A DNA stretch of 64,000 bases, taken from the NCBI GenBank assembly GCA_905160935.1, contig CAJHZI010000741.1, forward strand, positions 322,501 through 386,500. The letters are read 5' to 3'. The position numbers and the translations under genes were made by a program. Source of the DNA: Enchytraeus crypticus (taxonomy: Eukaryota; Annelida; Clitellata; Enchytraeida; Enchytraeidae). Below, in pieces: positions 1-12,700 of the stretch. Below the pieces are notes generated by a model. It was given only the letters and a program-made list of their open reading frames with translations, was not told where the DNA came from and searched no databases. The stretch's first letter is position 1; every line of letters starts with the position of its first letter.

Positions 1-189
1 TTGTGTAATGTGCATTTTGCAAGCGACTGAGGAATGGACACTAAAAGTATCAAAATCGGACCCAGCCATCAATGTAGAATATACAGAAGAACGATTTATG
101 ATGGAGACTTAAATCGATTTACTTGTTCATTGCTTAATATAACTAAATATAATGATTAGAATTAACGGTTAAGCGTTAATAGACAAGAC

Positions 190-238
190 ATCATCATCAT
201 ATTCCCTTCAATACAAGTTTAACTAGGGTCGGGATACG
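190..238 (-). repeat. LINE 3'-end fragment with (ATC)n tail
   Basis: A short stretch runs from a CATCATCAT tract into 'tttaactagggtcggg'. The same motif, usually in reverse complement as an 'aaactaggattcaaggg' core followed by (ATG)n, recurs near 15810, 19880, 36290, 52290 and 53890. This looks like the 3' end of one non-LTR family whose copies finish in an ATG-repeat tail. The rest of 1-340 shows nothing recognisable. Confidence 0.4.
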
Positions 239-339
239 AGTAGACTGTATCAAATCCTCTCTGTCGTACATCATATCATCTATCAGTCCATCCCGTATTT
301 GAGACTTTTCCATTCGTTTAAATTTTTGTATCAATTTCT

Positions 340-485
340 GGAGCCTAGGCGCTCACCAACCGAATGCCCTTTCTGACGTTGGTGTGGATCTTAGTGCTTT
401 AGTCGCCTTCTACGACACGTGCAGTCACCAGTTGGTCAATTCTTCTAACAACCCGGACACAACACGGGGAATAGACAAGACACGT
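340..485. repeat. Dispersed SINE-like repeat, copy 1
   Basis: About 140 bases here align by eye with 15240-15383. Shared landmarks are 'gcctaggcgctca', 'ccgaatgccctt', 'cgccttctacgac', 'ttggtc' and 'aacccggacacaacacgggg'. A related core ('cgtgtcgtaagag') also occurs near 19985. The family resembles short non-coding SINEs, but no clear pol III boxes were identified. Open frames across it are not coding. Confidence 0.5.
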
Positions 486-579
486 GCAGTTTATGATACG
501 TCAATTCTTCAGCGTCCTGGACATAACACAACTCGAAAGAAATTGTTGTTGGTTCAGGATTTATATGAATAATATTGAT

Positions 580-582
<3 letters not shown>

Positions 583-619
<37 letters not shown>
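583..619. repeat. (TA)n microsatellite
   Basis: A run of about 37 bases of alternating T and A. Similar (TA)n tracts lie at about 22422-22461 and 61527-61565. Confidence 0.9.
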
Positions 620-621
<2 letters not shown>

Positions 622-869
622 TTATTAAATAAATTGTCATATATGCATTGTCATCATAATACATATGATGACATTGCATATTTCATGCATTTTGGATGAT
701 AAATATATTCATTAGCCAGTAGCAGATCCAGGAATTTCTTAAGGAATTTTTTCCACCTACAACGTCTTTCCTTTTGGTTTTGTATCCAAAGCAATGCTTT
801 TGCATGGTTTACCTCATTTCTTACGGATCGTACTCACAGTGTAAAAATACACTACACCTTTAAGCCCCT

Positions 870-1020
870 TGATTTTCTCTCATTCACTCGACCACCTACT
901 ATTCGCTGACAACACTCAGCTATACACATGCTTCACCCGCACTCATATCCTGATGCCAAAGCACGTCTACAGCCATTCTTCCAGTCGATATCTTCATGGA
1001 TGTCTGCTATTTCTTAGCAC
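870..1020 (+). mobile_element. Non-LTR reverse transcriptase fragment
   Basis: Conceptual translation with a frame change gives LLFADNTQLYT and then a stretch ending QSISSWMSA. This matches the palm-domain region of L2/CR1-type reverse transcriptases, where YADDTQLY is followed some 40 residues later by ISSWM. The second catalytic Asp reads as Asn here and the frame is broken, so this is a dead scrap of about 50 codons. Confidence 0.5.
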
Positions 1021-1042
1021 ACTTAGTCTACCAGTTTAATCG

Positions 1043-1265
1043 CAAAGGCTCCAGTCACCCAGCTTACAGTCACCCAGCTTACAGTCACTCAGCTTACAGT
1101 CACTCAGCTTACAGTCACCCAGCTTACAGTCACCCAACTTAGAGTCGACCAGCTTACAGTCACTCAGCTTACAGTCACTCAGCTTACAGTCACCCAGCTT
1201 ACAGTCGCCCAGTTTAGAGTCAACAAGCTTACAGTCACCCAGCTTACAGTGGACCAGCTTGCAGT
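1043..1265. repeat. 15-bp minisatellite
   Basis: About 14 copies of a 15-bp unit of type 'agtcacccagcttac', with point variants (cactcag, gaccag, caacaag). It lies about 200 bases beyond the stop codon of the UPF0449 gene. No open frame of interest runs through it. Confidence 0.85.
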
Positions 1266-1458
1266 CATCTCAGCTCTTACACTGTCGTAAAATCATTGGG
1301 TCACATTTACATGGCTTTGTCATTTGTGTCTATCTCATATTATTTAATTGGATTTGTTGCTAGCAGTGGTTCAATAAGTTTTTAATGACATGTACCACTA
1401 GAGTTATTTAATATAGTTCTAATTATATTATTATTACACTTACTTAATATTATTATTG

Positions 1459-2634
1459 TCACAATACGACAGTGTTACCACTGCTGAATGTTTTAAGTTC
1501 ACTGGCTTGACGCCGCAGCGCCTCAAGAGTTTGCTTCAGATTAGCGCCAGCTGACTCCAACTTTGCGCAGCGCAACTCTAAACTCTCCGGTGCCTCACGC
1601 AGCCTGTCCATTGAGCTAATGAACTCTGCTGCTTTCTGATAGGCTGTCTCCACATCATCTCGACTGTGGTTCGCTGAAGGGGCTGTATTGTGCGTGTTTT
1701 GTAGTGACAGCGAGGAGCTTGGAGAGGATGGAAGATTCTGACTGATTGATGTTGCCAAGTGGGCAGAGACATCCCTCGTTGACTCGTCTAAAATATGAGG
1801 AAAATGACATTTGCAATCAATCCAAATTTAATGTAGACTAACAACAAAATCAGGGTCAATAATAGATCACCTTCAAAGTTTATAATTTGCGTTAATTAAA
1901 TATATTACTAACCCATATCGTTTTGTTTGGACTGCTGCGAGACAGATTAAAAGTACTTTCTGATTGAAGTAGCAAATTTGTTTAGTACTATACTCAGATA
2001 ATTAATATCAGAGTACAACTAACACTTCCCCTTCAATTAAACTTATGCAAAATCACATTTGGTAATACTACCTGTTAGATTCAAATAACTAGTACAGTTG
2101 AAGTAAAAAAATTATCGCACTGGAAGGACACTGTCATAAACTGTCATAGACTGACAGGCTGATGTTCTAAGCAATGACCTCTAATTCTCGAGCAAGCATG
2201 CCACCATCTCGGCGACCCAGTCAGAAGAACATGACAAGCCAATGTATAATCTATACTATTTCATCATATGATAGTGACTTAACAACAACAGCAACATTTT
2301 GTATTTTGTAATGCTTCTGTCGTCAATGGCAACATTAAAAGCACTAAGAAACCCAAGCCATGCTGACAAGGCAAAAAATAATGTCTTACATGATGCAAAT
2401 CCAATATCCAGAAAATCAGTCGAAAGATAAGGAAAGGAAGTTTACGCGATGAAAGCAATGACGTAAGACATATCACATAAAACTGCTAAATTGCTAACCT
2501 GAACTAGTCATGTGCTTGTTTAATGTGAACACAACATCTTGCTCCTGTGCAGATTTTAAATCCTCCAGTATCTCAGCGACAGATGGGGGTTCAGGCCTCT
2601 TCACGAGTAAAGAATCCTTCTTTCTTCTCTGCAT
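1459..2634 (-). CDS. UPF0449 family protein (C19orf25-like), 2 exons
   Basis: Two coding exons on the minus strand: 2634-2499 and 1787-1459 (stop included). They join in phase 1 across a GTTAGC donor and a TTTTAG acceptor, giving 154 residues. The start MQRRKKDSLLVKRPEPP is followed by VAEILEDLKSAQEQDVVFTL; both match the N-terminal block of human C19orf25 as I remember it. The middle (about 50-95) is low-complexity Ser/Thr/Asn. The C-terminal third (YQKAAEFISSMDRL, then LRCAKLESAGANLKQTLEAL) is a predicted helical coiled coil, also a family hallmark. The function of UPF0449 proteins is unknown. The frame stays open upstream of the ATG as far as an acceptor-like cag at about 2675, so a non-coding first exon is likely. 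The neighbouring ALDH16A1 gene is on the same strand, more than 4 kb upstream. Confidence 0.85.
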
Positions 2635-4270
2635 CTTAACTTCCTCAATTACATAAAGAAAATTGTTAAAAATCTGAAAAAGACAATTTTATATACAACA
2701 ACCTTAATTAAATAAAATTTATGGACACAAATTTCAAGCATACATTTTTGCTAAGTAAAATGTCTGAAATAACAACATGTCCAAAATTTGTTCTGCCCTG
2801 AGTGATGTGAATAATTGAAGAACGGAATATCAATGCAGTTCATTTGCCATTTGAAGAAAAATTAAACTATCACTTATCGCGTAGATCTTACTGAAGTATT
2901 AAATTTAAGTAAGTATTAAAGTAGTATGGCTTCCATCCTTAAGAATAATTTAGATAATAGATGGCTTAAAATAGTTCATCAAGAATGGTAATGGTATTAT
3001 GGCACTATGATAATTTGTGCAATTTTTCTAAAATTCTACCTAAAAATCCAGTGCAAAATATAAATAATTATTCCTACATTTAAAAGCATATTTCCAATCT
3101 TATTTATTTACCCAATTAATTATAGAAAATTATATGTTTTCAGAAAAATTAAATTCAATGATGATAACATTTACGTATTTATCTTAACACATCAGCTGAT
3201 GACAATTTCTAATTTCTATTCATCTTCTTTTACTAGCTTCCAGTAATGCAACTTCATAGCTGTTTCGCGAAGTTCGTAAACGGTTGCAAAAATTAAGCTA
3301 CATGACTTTTAGTTAGCTGTAATTCCAAAAAATGTTAGAATCATTTTATTGAAGCGCATTTCAATCATTCATATTTTATATTAGATATAAAATACAATAA
3401 AATGTATGAATTTATATTGGATATAAAAGTAATTTTTTATTCTATGGTCTGTAGGCCTATGGTAGGGCCTACTGTAATTCATCTCCTTACTGATACTACA
3501 TTTGAATTGACGCTATTTCATTCGATTTTTCTGCGAACATAAGAAAGTTTGCTCCTTTCGTGGTCGGAAAATTAAAATTGCGTGACATTACCTGCTACTA
3601 AGTGAGCTGCTTAATTATAGCCTTCATTTATTATGTAATTATTGCACGTTGCATGACGATCTAAGTAAGTCAGGGTGTGCAACATCGAGGGCTAAACAAC
3701 AGCTACATAGGTTTGCTGAATAGGTTGAAATTTGACAAAGCGCTATAGTTAGAATATAAGAGAGCTCACATCTAATCGACCGCTCGTGCTATGACTCAGC
3801 ATAAAGGATTAGCAATCGAATGTCACTTGTTTCATCATTGGTACCTTCGATCACTACCATGAAAGTAGACTGTAGTATAATTGTTAGATCCGGTACTAAA
3901 TACTGCTATAACGACTCAATAGAATAAAGAAAAACAATTGTTTCATTGTCATTGTCCTTAATTTAAAGATCTTTGAACGACCCCTATTAAGCAGAAATAA
4001 CATCAATATAATAAACAACAGCAACACGATTAGAGTGATACTGTTGTCCATGACAACATCGAGCACTATGGAACTAAATCGAAACCGATGATCATCATGG
4101 GATTGTCAATAAACGGTGCGCGCATAAATCCGGATAATCAGTCCAAGGAAAGGTACTACAGCAATGGAGGTTGATGTGTTGGCCTCAGGTCGTGGACATT
4201 TGGTGGATAGGAAATGTCAAAGAGAAAAGCTTTCAGCCACCTATGAAACTGTTATTAAAGTAGGAAAAGC
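2635..4270. other. Intergenic, no gene recognised
   Basis: AT-rich DNA upstream of the UPF0449 gene, presumably holding its promoter and a possible 5' non-coding exon. I see no conserved coding segment, RNA gene or tandem array. The region 4070-4270 leads into the LINE remnant at 4274-4465 and may be part of it. Confidence 0.5.
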
Positions 4271-4273
4271 AGA

Positions 4274-4465
4274 TCAGGGTAGATGAGTGGTGCGCAAAGT
4301 GGAAGGAAGAGAATTCCAGATCTGTGAGGCCAAAAACTGGAAGGAGCGCCTAGACAGCTTGCTACGTGAAGGAATGTTCGGTCTCTCTAGAGTAACTAAC
4401 GTAGAGGACCTGGTAGACGACTGTCGGGATGTAGGTTGCCCCACTTGTAGCAAGTGACACATGTA
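4274..4465 (-). mobile_element. LINE ORF2 C-terminus remnant
   Basis: On the minus strand the reading STLVTLERPNIPSRSKLSR followed by RSFQFLASQIWNSLPSTLR matches the conserved tail of CR1/L2-type ORF2 proteins (V-P-R-T...R-S-F...A-P-x-x-W-N-S-L-P). Only this end is preserved. The sequence from 4470 to 5765 shows no further recognisable element or gene. Confidence 0.6.
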
Positions 4466-5765
4466 ACCATTGCCGGGTGTAGTGATGGACTTGTATGTTA
4501 GAGAAACTGTCTTGAATAAAATACGTTCTCTAACTTTGAGTCAGTGCAAGGACTTGAGAATTGGAGTAACATGAGAGTATTTGAAGCTACGAAAGACTGC
4601 AAGTGCAAGGGAATTCTGAATGAATTGCAGTTGCAAGTGCAAGGGAAACTGAATGAACCTAACAATCTCGCAAACTGGGAAGATTTGGAAACAGGGAGCT
4701 TCAGTAGTCCAGTTTGGATTGCACGAGAGCAGCACCACGAATTTATACCTTACTTGCAAGTTAATCACTAAACTGAAAACGCTTGTTCACTTAATTTGTT
4801 AAATTTTCCAACACTGAAGAGTTTAAGCGCATTTTCAAATATTTTGCGGGTACTTTCCTCTATCATAAAGATTGTTTATCGCTCATATCCTTGTGGATTG
4901 CCCGAAGTATTGAAGATTGATAGCTATATTATATATGCAGGGAAGTCCACACAATATGCAGGGGCGTACACAGAACGATGCAACTTCCTTCATTGTTAAC
5001 ATAACATTATGTTAACAATGACATAAGTTGAGTCGTTGAAAAAACAGTGGAGAAATGGAAAAAGGTACAAGTTTAAATAAGAGGGGGTAATGAAATATTG
5101 CGCATCGACAGGTATGCGAGAACTAGATAGGAGATCGCAGTTTGCGTGAATGCGTCGTTTCTCTAGGGGGATGGACGCCCCTGTCTATTTCATACAGAAT
5201 GTCACTAAATTCCGCTTCAGTCTCATCCAAAATTGTCTTGAAATGTCTATGCTTCAGACCCTTGGAGCTAGTGCAATTTATTATGCTTTAAATATCTACG
5301 AAATAAAATAGGACTACATACAAGATAATATATTAACAAATCTTCAGTATTACAGACATATTTCAAATGGCAACAAATATTAATATCAATGATTACATAG
5401 TAAACAAACTAAATAAACGAAGTTCAGATCTGAGCACGTCAGAACAGATATAGCATTAATTAATAAACAATATTAAACACGCCATGTCAAACATGTCAAC
5501 TATATAGGTTGTCTAGTAAAATTAAATAACAAATACAAAAAAATCCTTATAACAAGTCCTAGCATGATCTAGAATAATTTTAAGGCTGCTCTTAGCGACT
5601 TCTGCGAAAGGCTGTTACACCGCATGCCAGATGGACAAGAATATTAAAAACAGCAATAAGTCTCCAAAGAAAAAACATTTCTAAAATAAATATAATACTG
5701 ATAGATCTGAAATGAGAAATTAACAATGGCTAATACAAGTATCATCAATAAGTGAACTGGATCTT

Positions 5766-6160
5766 TCTTTGTCTCCGAGAGCACTGCCCAACGTCCGGTC
5801 CATGAAGTATAACTCTTTCAACAAATTCTCTCCTCAGCTTGCCATCCTATATATGAATTTGTTATAAAATCATTCAACATCCCATGTCTTGGACTGCTTC
5901 TAACTCTCTTCCCTGCATACTTCCTTTTATGACATCATCCAGCAAACCATTCCCTGTTATACTATGTCCCATCCAGCTTTTCCTTCTATGTTTTATCAAA
6001 ATCAAATTTATTATAATAACTATCTCTCTGCACCCACTCTTTTAAATTTTGTGATTACAACTAATCTTTTCCATCTTTCTCAATATCCACATTTCCAATG
6101 CTTCAAATTTCCCTATATCCTTTTTTTAATGTCCACATGCGTATAGAAGTGTAGACCACA
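5766..6160 (-). mobile_element. RT-element 3' fragment (LLYGCETWTL family)
   Basis: The plus strand begins 'gcactgcccaacgtccggtccatg' in degenerate form and continues with CT-rich reverse-strand coding similar to 19610-19800, 55215-55430 and 62997-63410. In intact copies this family encodes a C-terminus reading YGCETWTLRKED and then ISWTQKVTNEEVL, typical of RTE/BovB-like non-LTR elements. This copy is decayed. From 6161 to 6767 only ALDH16A1 downstream sequence is seen. Confidence 0.5.
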
Positions 6161-6767
6161 TCTGTTTTTTATAATCTTTATCCTTGTGTTTGTCCCAACA
6201 CCTTTGATCTTTATCTTCTAGTAATTCATCATAAGTTTTGATCAATACATAAAGCCAAATCAAAGTATCGACAAAAAATATTTTCAGCTGATCTGAGTAT
6301 ATTGTTCTGTATGATGTTTCTTTTTTCTTATACACTTTGTGCTGGTACCAAGTGCAGTAGTCTAAAGAGCCAATACCAGAATCCTGCTCGAAATCATTCA
6401 ATAATTGTCCTGAACATATGATTTAATAAGTATTTTTATATAAAATATTTATCCTACATGATTAAGCAAAACTAGTTGATTAAAATACAAAAGATTAAAT
6501 CATGCAGACCAATCTATTGATAAAATATAATGTTTACATATAAATTCATGGAAACTTCGTTCCACCTAAATAATAAACTACAATTCAGAGGTAAGCTCGC
6601 AGACATGTAGCTTTAAATGTAACAATTGGTTTTATATCAAATTAACCACAATCAATCAATAAATCAACCTTTAAATTGAACAATATCACAGCGCTTGATT
6701 TAATAAATCAATCAACTACATAAACAAAGTCAATTACCCGAAATTACTAAACTAATCAATAAATCTA

Positions 6768-9700
6768 TTAATTGGCAAATATTTCCCCCATAGGTATCCA
6801 AACATTTTTCACTTGTGTCGAGTGATACAGAAACTCCTCCCCCTGACCTTGAAGAGGATCTGCCCAGTCACGTGACTGCCCATAGTTGACCCAAGTGCGC
6901 TTAACGTTCTCAGCCGATGTGTACTCAATGAACCTTGACCCCTGAGAAGTACCGAAGTACCAGACGGCCTGAACGTCCTGATGCTCGACGAGAGTGCGTG
7001 CTAGATGATCTCTCTCACCCGTGATGATGTTAACCACGCCCCCGGGCAGGTCTGACGTGTCAAATACCTGAACAATCAATCAGTCAGTCAAATCATAGTA
7101 CCTCCAAGATCAATCAATCAGTCAAATCAAAATACCTAAAAAATCAATCAATCAGTCAAATCATAATACCTCAAAAATTAATCAATCAGTCAAATCGTAA
7201 TACCTCAAAAATCAATCAATCAGTCAAATCATAATACCTCAAAAATCAATTAATCAGTCAAATCGTGATACCTCAAAAACCAATCAATCAGTCAAATCAT
7301 AGTCTTTGAGGAGTTTAGTTTAATGCGTTAAAAAGAGAGTTAAATTAATTAACCATTAATTAATTAACTGTTAATTAATTGTTTGAATCACATATTACAA
7401 ATTGTGCATTGTGTGCTTAGGTATCTGTTCTATGTAATGCAAGAACTGGTTTTAAATTGCATCAATCAATCCATCAGTCACACAATCAATTAATAAAGCG
7501 TGAGTCCTAAATGGTTGCAGTCATCGATGATGACCGCTAGCTTTGATTAACACACAAAGAGCTTTGATTAACACACAAAGAGCTTTGATTACAAAGAGCT
7601 TTGATTAACACACAAAGAGCTTTGATTAACACACAAAGAGCTTTGATTAACACACAAAGAGCTTTGATTAACACACAAAGAGCTTTGATTAACACACAAA
7701 GAGCTTTGATTAACACACAAAGAGCTTTGATTAACACACAAAGAGCTTTGATTAACACACAAAGAGCTTTGATTAACACACAAAGAGCTTTGATTAACAC
7801 ACAAAGAGCTTTGATTAACATACAAAGATCTTTGATTAACATAAAAAGAGCTTTGACTAACATACAAAGATCTTTGATTAACATAAAAAGAGCTTTGACT
7901 AACATACAAAGATCTTTGATTAACATAAAAAGAGCTTTGAGTAACATACAAAGATCTTTGATTAACATAAAAAGAATTTTTATTTGTATGTTAATCAGTC
8001 AATTCCTACAAACATCCATATAGAAATCAATCACAATGGTCAACAGTGACTTTTCATCAACTTGAAGAAATAAATATGAAAAATAAACAAACTTGAAAAC
8101 ATAAATAAACATAAATAAACTTGGCCATCGATGATGACCGCTACAGAGCTACAAGAGTTTTTTTAAAAACTCTTACCTGATAGAGATCCAAGGCAAGTAG
8201 CGGGTGTTTTTCGCTGGGAATGATGACAACGCAGTTGGATCTGACAATGGCGGGAGCAAGGAGCGAGACGAAGCTGAGCAGAGGTGACTCATCGGGGCAG
8301 GCTATTCCTACCACACCCAGCGGCTCGTGGATCTTAACTGTGGCGCCGTACAGCGTCGTCTCCTGATACATAGAAATACATTGTAATACATCACTCACAT
8401 CACCTGATACACATCACCTGATACATAGAAATACATTATAATACATTATAATACATCACTCACACCACCTGATACATAGAAATACATTATAATACATCAC
8501 TCACATCACCTGATACATAGAAATACATTATAATACATCACTCACATCACCTGATACATAGAAATACATTATAATACATCACTCACATCACCTGATACAT
8601 GAAAATGATACATGACACATGATACATGATAAATACGTTATAATACATCACTCACACCACCTGATACATAGAAATATATTATAATACATCACTCACATCA
8701 CCTGATACATAGAAATACATTAAAATACATCACTTACATCACCTGATACATAGAAATACATTATAATACATCACTCACATCACCTGATACATAGAAATAC
8801 ATTACAATACATCACACTAGGAAACAGATAGATTTATTTATACCGAAAAATTCACAATATGACAAAGAAATCAATTTCCTACAAATGGAAAATAATAACT
8901 AATAAAAAGTCATAAAATTATTTATTTTACACAAAAATTCACAATATGATAATGTAAATAATAAATTTTTTGGACATTAAAAATATGCTTTATAAAAAAT
9001 AAATATAAATTATAACTTATTATCGATATCATCAGTACTAAAATAACCACATGTTAAACTCTGAGATTCAGCACTATATTAAGCAAGGAGATCTACATGC
9101 AGTTCTACTAAGAAAGAACAAGTGTTCTACTGAAGCCCCGTAAAATAATAGATTTAATGTGATGTAATTAGGTATAATAATGTAAAATTTAATGCAAGCC
9201 ACAAATACTACTCATTACATTTGATAACCTGCCTACAGTATGAGGAACTTTCAGTTTTAGAATCATAGAACTAGCATATACGATCCAGTCATATTAACAC
9301 CATGGGTTTAACCCGTTCCAAGTTGGTTAACCTTTCTTATTTAACATTTAGGCCTTTTTATTAAAAATAACCATAGGTATCATTAAACTATGACACTCCC
9401 AGCAACAGAGTTCAAGCCGGCTGGTTACAAATTTATGATAAAGAATACTGACTTGAGACATCTGGTTAACATCTGGTTACTTTAACATCTGGTTACTTTA
9501 ACATCTGGTTAACATCTGGTTACTTTAACATCTGGTTACTTTAACATCTGGTTACTTTAACATCTGGTTACTTTAACATCTTTAACATTACTTTAGTAAA
9601 GTAACCACATGTTAAAGTAACCACTTTAACATGTGATTACTTTAGTAAGATTCTACGATTTAGTGCAATATTTACAGCATTTAAAATAGAAACGATAATA

Positions 9701-12700
9701 TTATTGGTGACACATTTCTATTATACTATAGACATGCTATTTTAATTTCATAAATTCCTGTGGCAATATTAGGAGACGACGCTATAAGGTGTCGCATTTA
9801 AGCCATATTAGACCAATAGAATAATATCAAACTAATAATTACAATAATTAAAATTATTATATTGATGTAATCATATAACCACTAACCTGCACGCCGCCAC
9901 CGTATTTATCAGCATAAGCTCCCCAGTGGAATAGCCTACAGATAGATAGCTCCACCTCCTGCCTAGCGCTAGCCAATGAGCTGCCAGTCATATCTGCCAA
10001 CCTACCAGCAAACTCCTCCTTTCTCACTTCCAGGTTCTCGGCCATATAGTAAACTATCTGAGCACGATTATGAGCAGCACGCTTGCTCCATCTGTCAAAA
10101 TTAAAACAATAAGATCAATAACTAATAGTAAAGGCAACTAAAAGTGAAATTCAATCCCGTTTCTTATGCAATGTAGACAAAAGAAGTTTCCTGCATGATA
10201 TTATTCTCTCACTGTCTTGTACATACCGACTAAATCGTCTGGAAAATTCTACAACCCCGAAAACAGCGAAGACTTAAAAGCCTTACAGCGAGGCAATGAT
10301 CCCAGAATATTTTTGATACGAAATAGCAAAAGTAAAATAAAAGAGTCAATATTGTCAAGTCAAAGGAAACAACTAAAATAACTGGCAGTGATTAACATAA
10401 CGAAAATTGATTGATATAAAAAAAAAAGAAGAAATATATAAACTTCTTGAACTTGCTACCCTGTAGGCGCATCGACCAAATATTACACAATTACAGGTAT
10501 TCTATTTTTCTCCCAATCAATGCACTGACTAGTGGCAGATTCACGAAATACATCTCTACATATACTTATCCCCTGTTTTTCATATTCATACCGGAATGTG
10601 CTATACAATCATAAGATGAAGAAAAGAAATATTCCAAGATTTTACAGAGCCTTTGCATTCATTATAGCCTTAGAGTGCATAAAATCACGCTTAACATGCC
10701 AATATGATACGTACAGTAGTACATATGTTTATTTAGAAATTCATCAAACACTGACAAATAATTGTGAAACAGATAAATCAGCAGACAAAAGTGAGAATCA
10801 ACATATGTAGCATCAAACAGAAACTAAAATTTGCTCATCACGGCCATCAGAGAGGGTACTGAAATACCCTATCGAGCTGACCACCGCAGTAAACAAAGAA
10901 GAAGGAAATCGAAGAAACACTAGTTTTGTCTAAAACATGACAACAGTAATATGTTACGTTTATGTCACTAGGATTGTAAATAGATTACCCAAAATAATAT
11001 ATGACACGATTATCTAATATATATCAGATTTTAAATAGTAATTCAATAATTACCAAGATTCCATAAGAAAAAGTCTGTATGACACCTTAAAAGAATTAAA
11101 AGAGTTTAAGTTGCGAATTGCAATAGGTATAGCATTCCATATTGAGCATCCTTCAAATACATTAGATGAGAAGTTAGAACGATTCGTAGATAATTGGATA
11201 CCGAAAGCCTAGTCTGATAGCCGCTATTTAAAAGATTAGATATAAACATATCCTTTATAACTTTAGACATGAATCCTTTGTGATATAAGCACTTATAAAT
11301 CATATTGGCAGTCATAGACTTATACAACAGATGTATCGGCAAGGTACTGTAGTTCTCATAAAGGAGCTTGATTTTATATCGTCTGTCTTGAACCTGGAGA
11401 ATCCTAAGGGCTCTATTATTCGCTACATGCAGAGGATGAAGTGCTTTTTCCGAATTATTTCCATAAATTATAAGGCCGTATGAAATTCTACTGAACACCA
11501 AAGAAAAATATAAATTTTTACGACATATTGCAGGCAATAGCTCTCTGCGTCTGTATAACATACTACAGATGCTATTGATTTTAGAGGTTATACATTTGAT
11601 ATGTTCACAAAAAGTTAAATTATCATCAATATTTACACCAAGAAACTTAACCAGTTTAATTCTTGACAGAGCATTTCCATTAACAGTAACAGAAAGGCTA
11701 TTAGCTAATATATAATCCTCATTACATTCGGATGGGTAGAAGAGCATGTGGACAGATTTGGAGCAGTTAATAGTTAGTTTATTAGCCTTACTCCATTCGC
11801 TAATTGGCATACATTCAATGTTAGCCTTTTTGTAGAGGTATGTTAGATTATTGGCATTAACAAAAGTATTTGAATCATCTGCAAATAATTTGCGACATCC
11901 TCCAATAGAGGCATTTTGAATATCATTATTATATAGTAAAAATAAGATAGGACCCAAGATTGATCCTTGGGGTACACCAATTTTCATCAGAAAACAGTAG
12001 ATTTAACACTATCAACGACAACATATTGGGAACGGTCTGAAAGATGATTTAAACCAAGTATGAGTAATACCGCGTATCCCATAATGCCAAAGTTTATTGA
12101 GTAAAATACTGTGATTGACTGTGTCGAATGCTTTTGTAAAATCAAAGAATAGCCCCATAACCAAGTTCTTATTAGCCTTTTCTATACGTATCACATTGAC
12201 ACAACTATAGAGTGCATCGATCGTTGAATGACCCGGTCTAAATCTAAATTGATTTTCATGCAAAATTTCATTTTTATCTAGAAAACCAACTAATTTCTTG
12301 TACATAATTTTTTCGAACACCTTACTGAAATTGCTCAAAAGGGAAATTGGTCTGTAATTTTCTTTTTTATCAGGACTTCCATTTTTGTGTATTGGGATAA
12401 CTTTTGCGATTTTAAAATTGATACTGCATCTAGTCACCCACCCAGCCGAAGCATTGTGAGCTGCGGCGACAGCATTTCTGATATCTTTTCTGTTACCATC
12501 ACCGACATGACCTATGACCTTTCCAGTAGGATCAGTGATAGCACGAGAGTACTGGCCATCAGGTCTCTGTTGAGCTCCTCCATAGTACAGCTTGTAGGTG
12601 CGATCAATTCTAAGTCATACATAATACAGCTTGTAGGTACGATCAATTCTAAGTCATACATAGTACAGCTTGTAGGTGCGATCAATTCTAAGTCATACAA

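Noticed and set aside
4541..4771. 75-residue frames on both strands near 4.5-4.8 kb
   Set aside because: No recognisable domain, no splice-consistent partners, next to LINE debris.
7537..8023. Long repetitive open frames on both strands ([14 protein letters not shown])
   Set aside because: They follow from a 21-bp satellite with no stop in some frames; no start context, splicing or family similarity.
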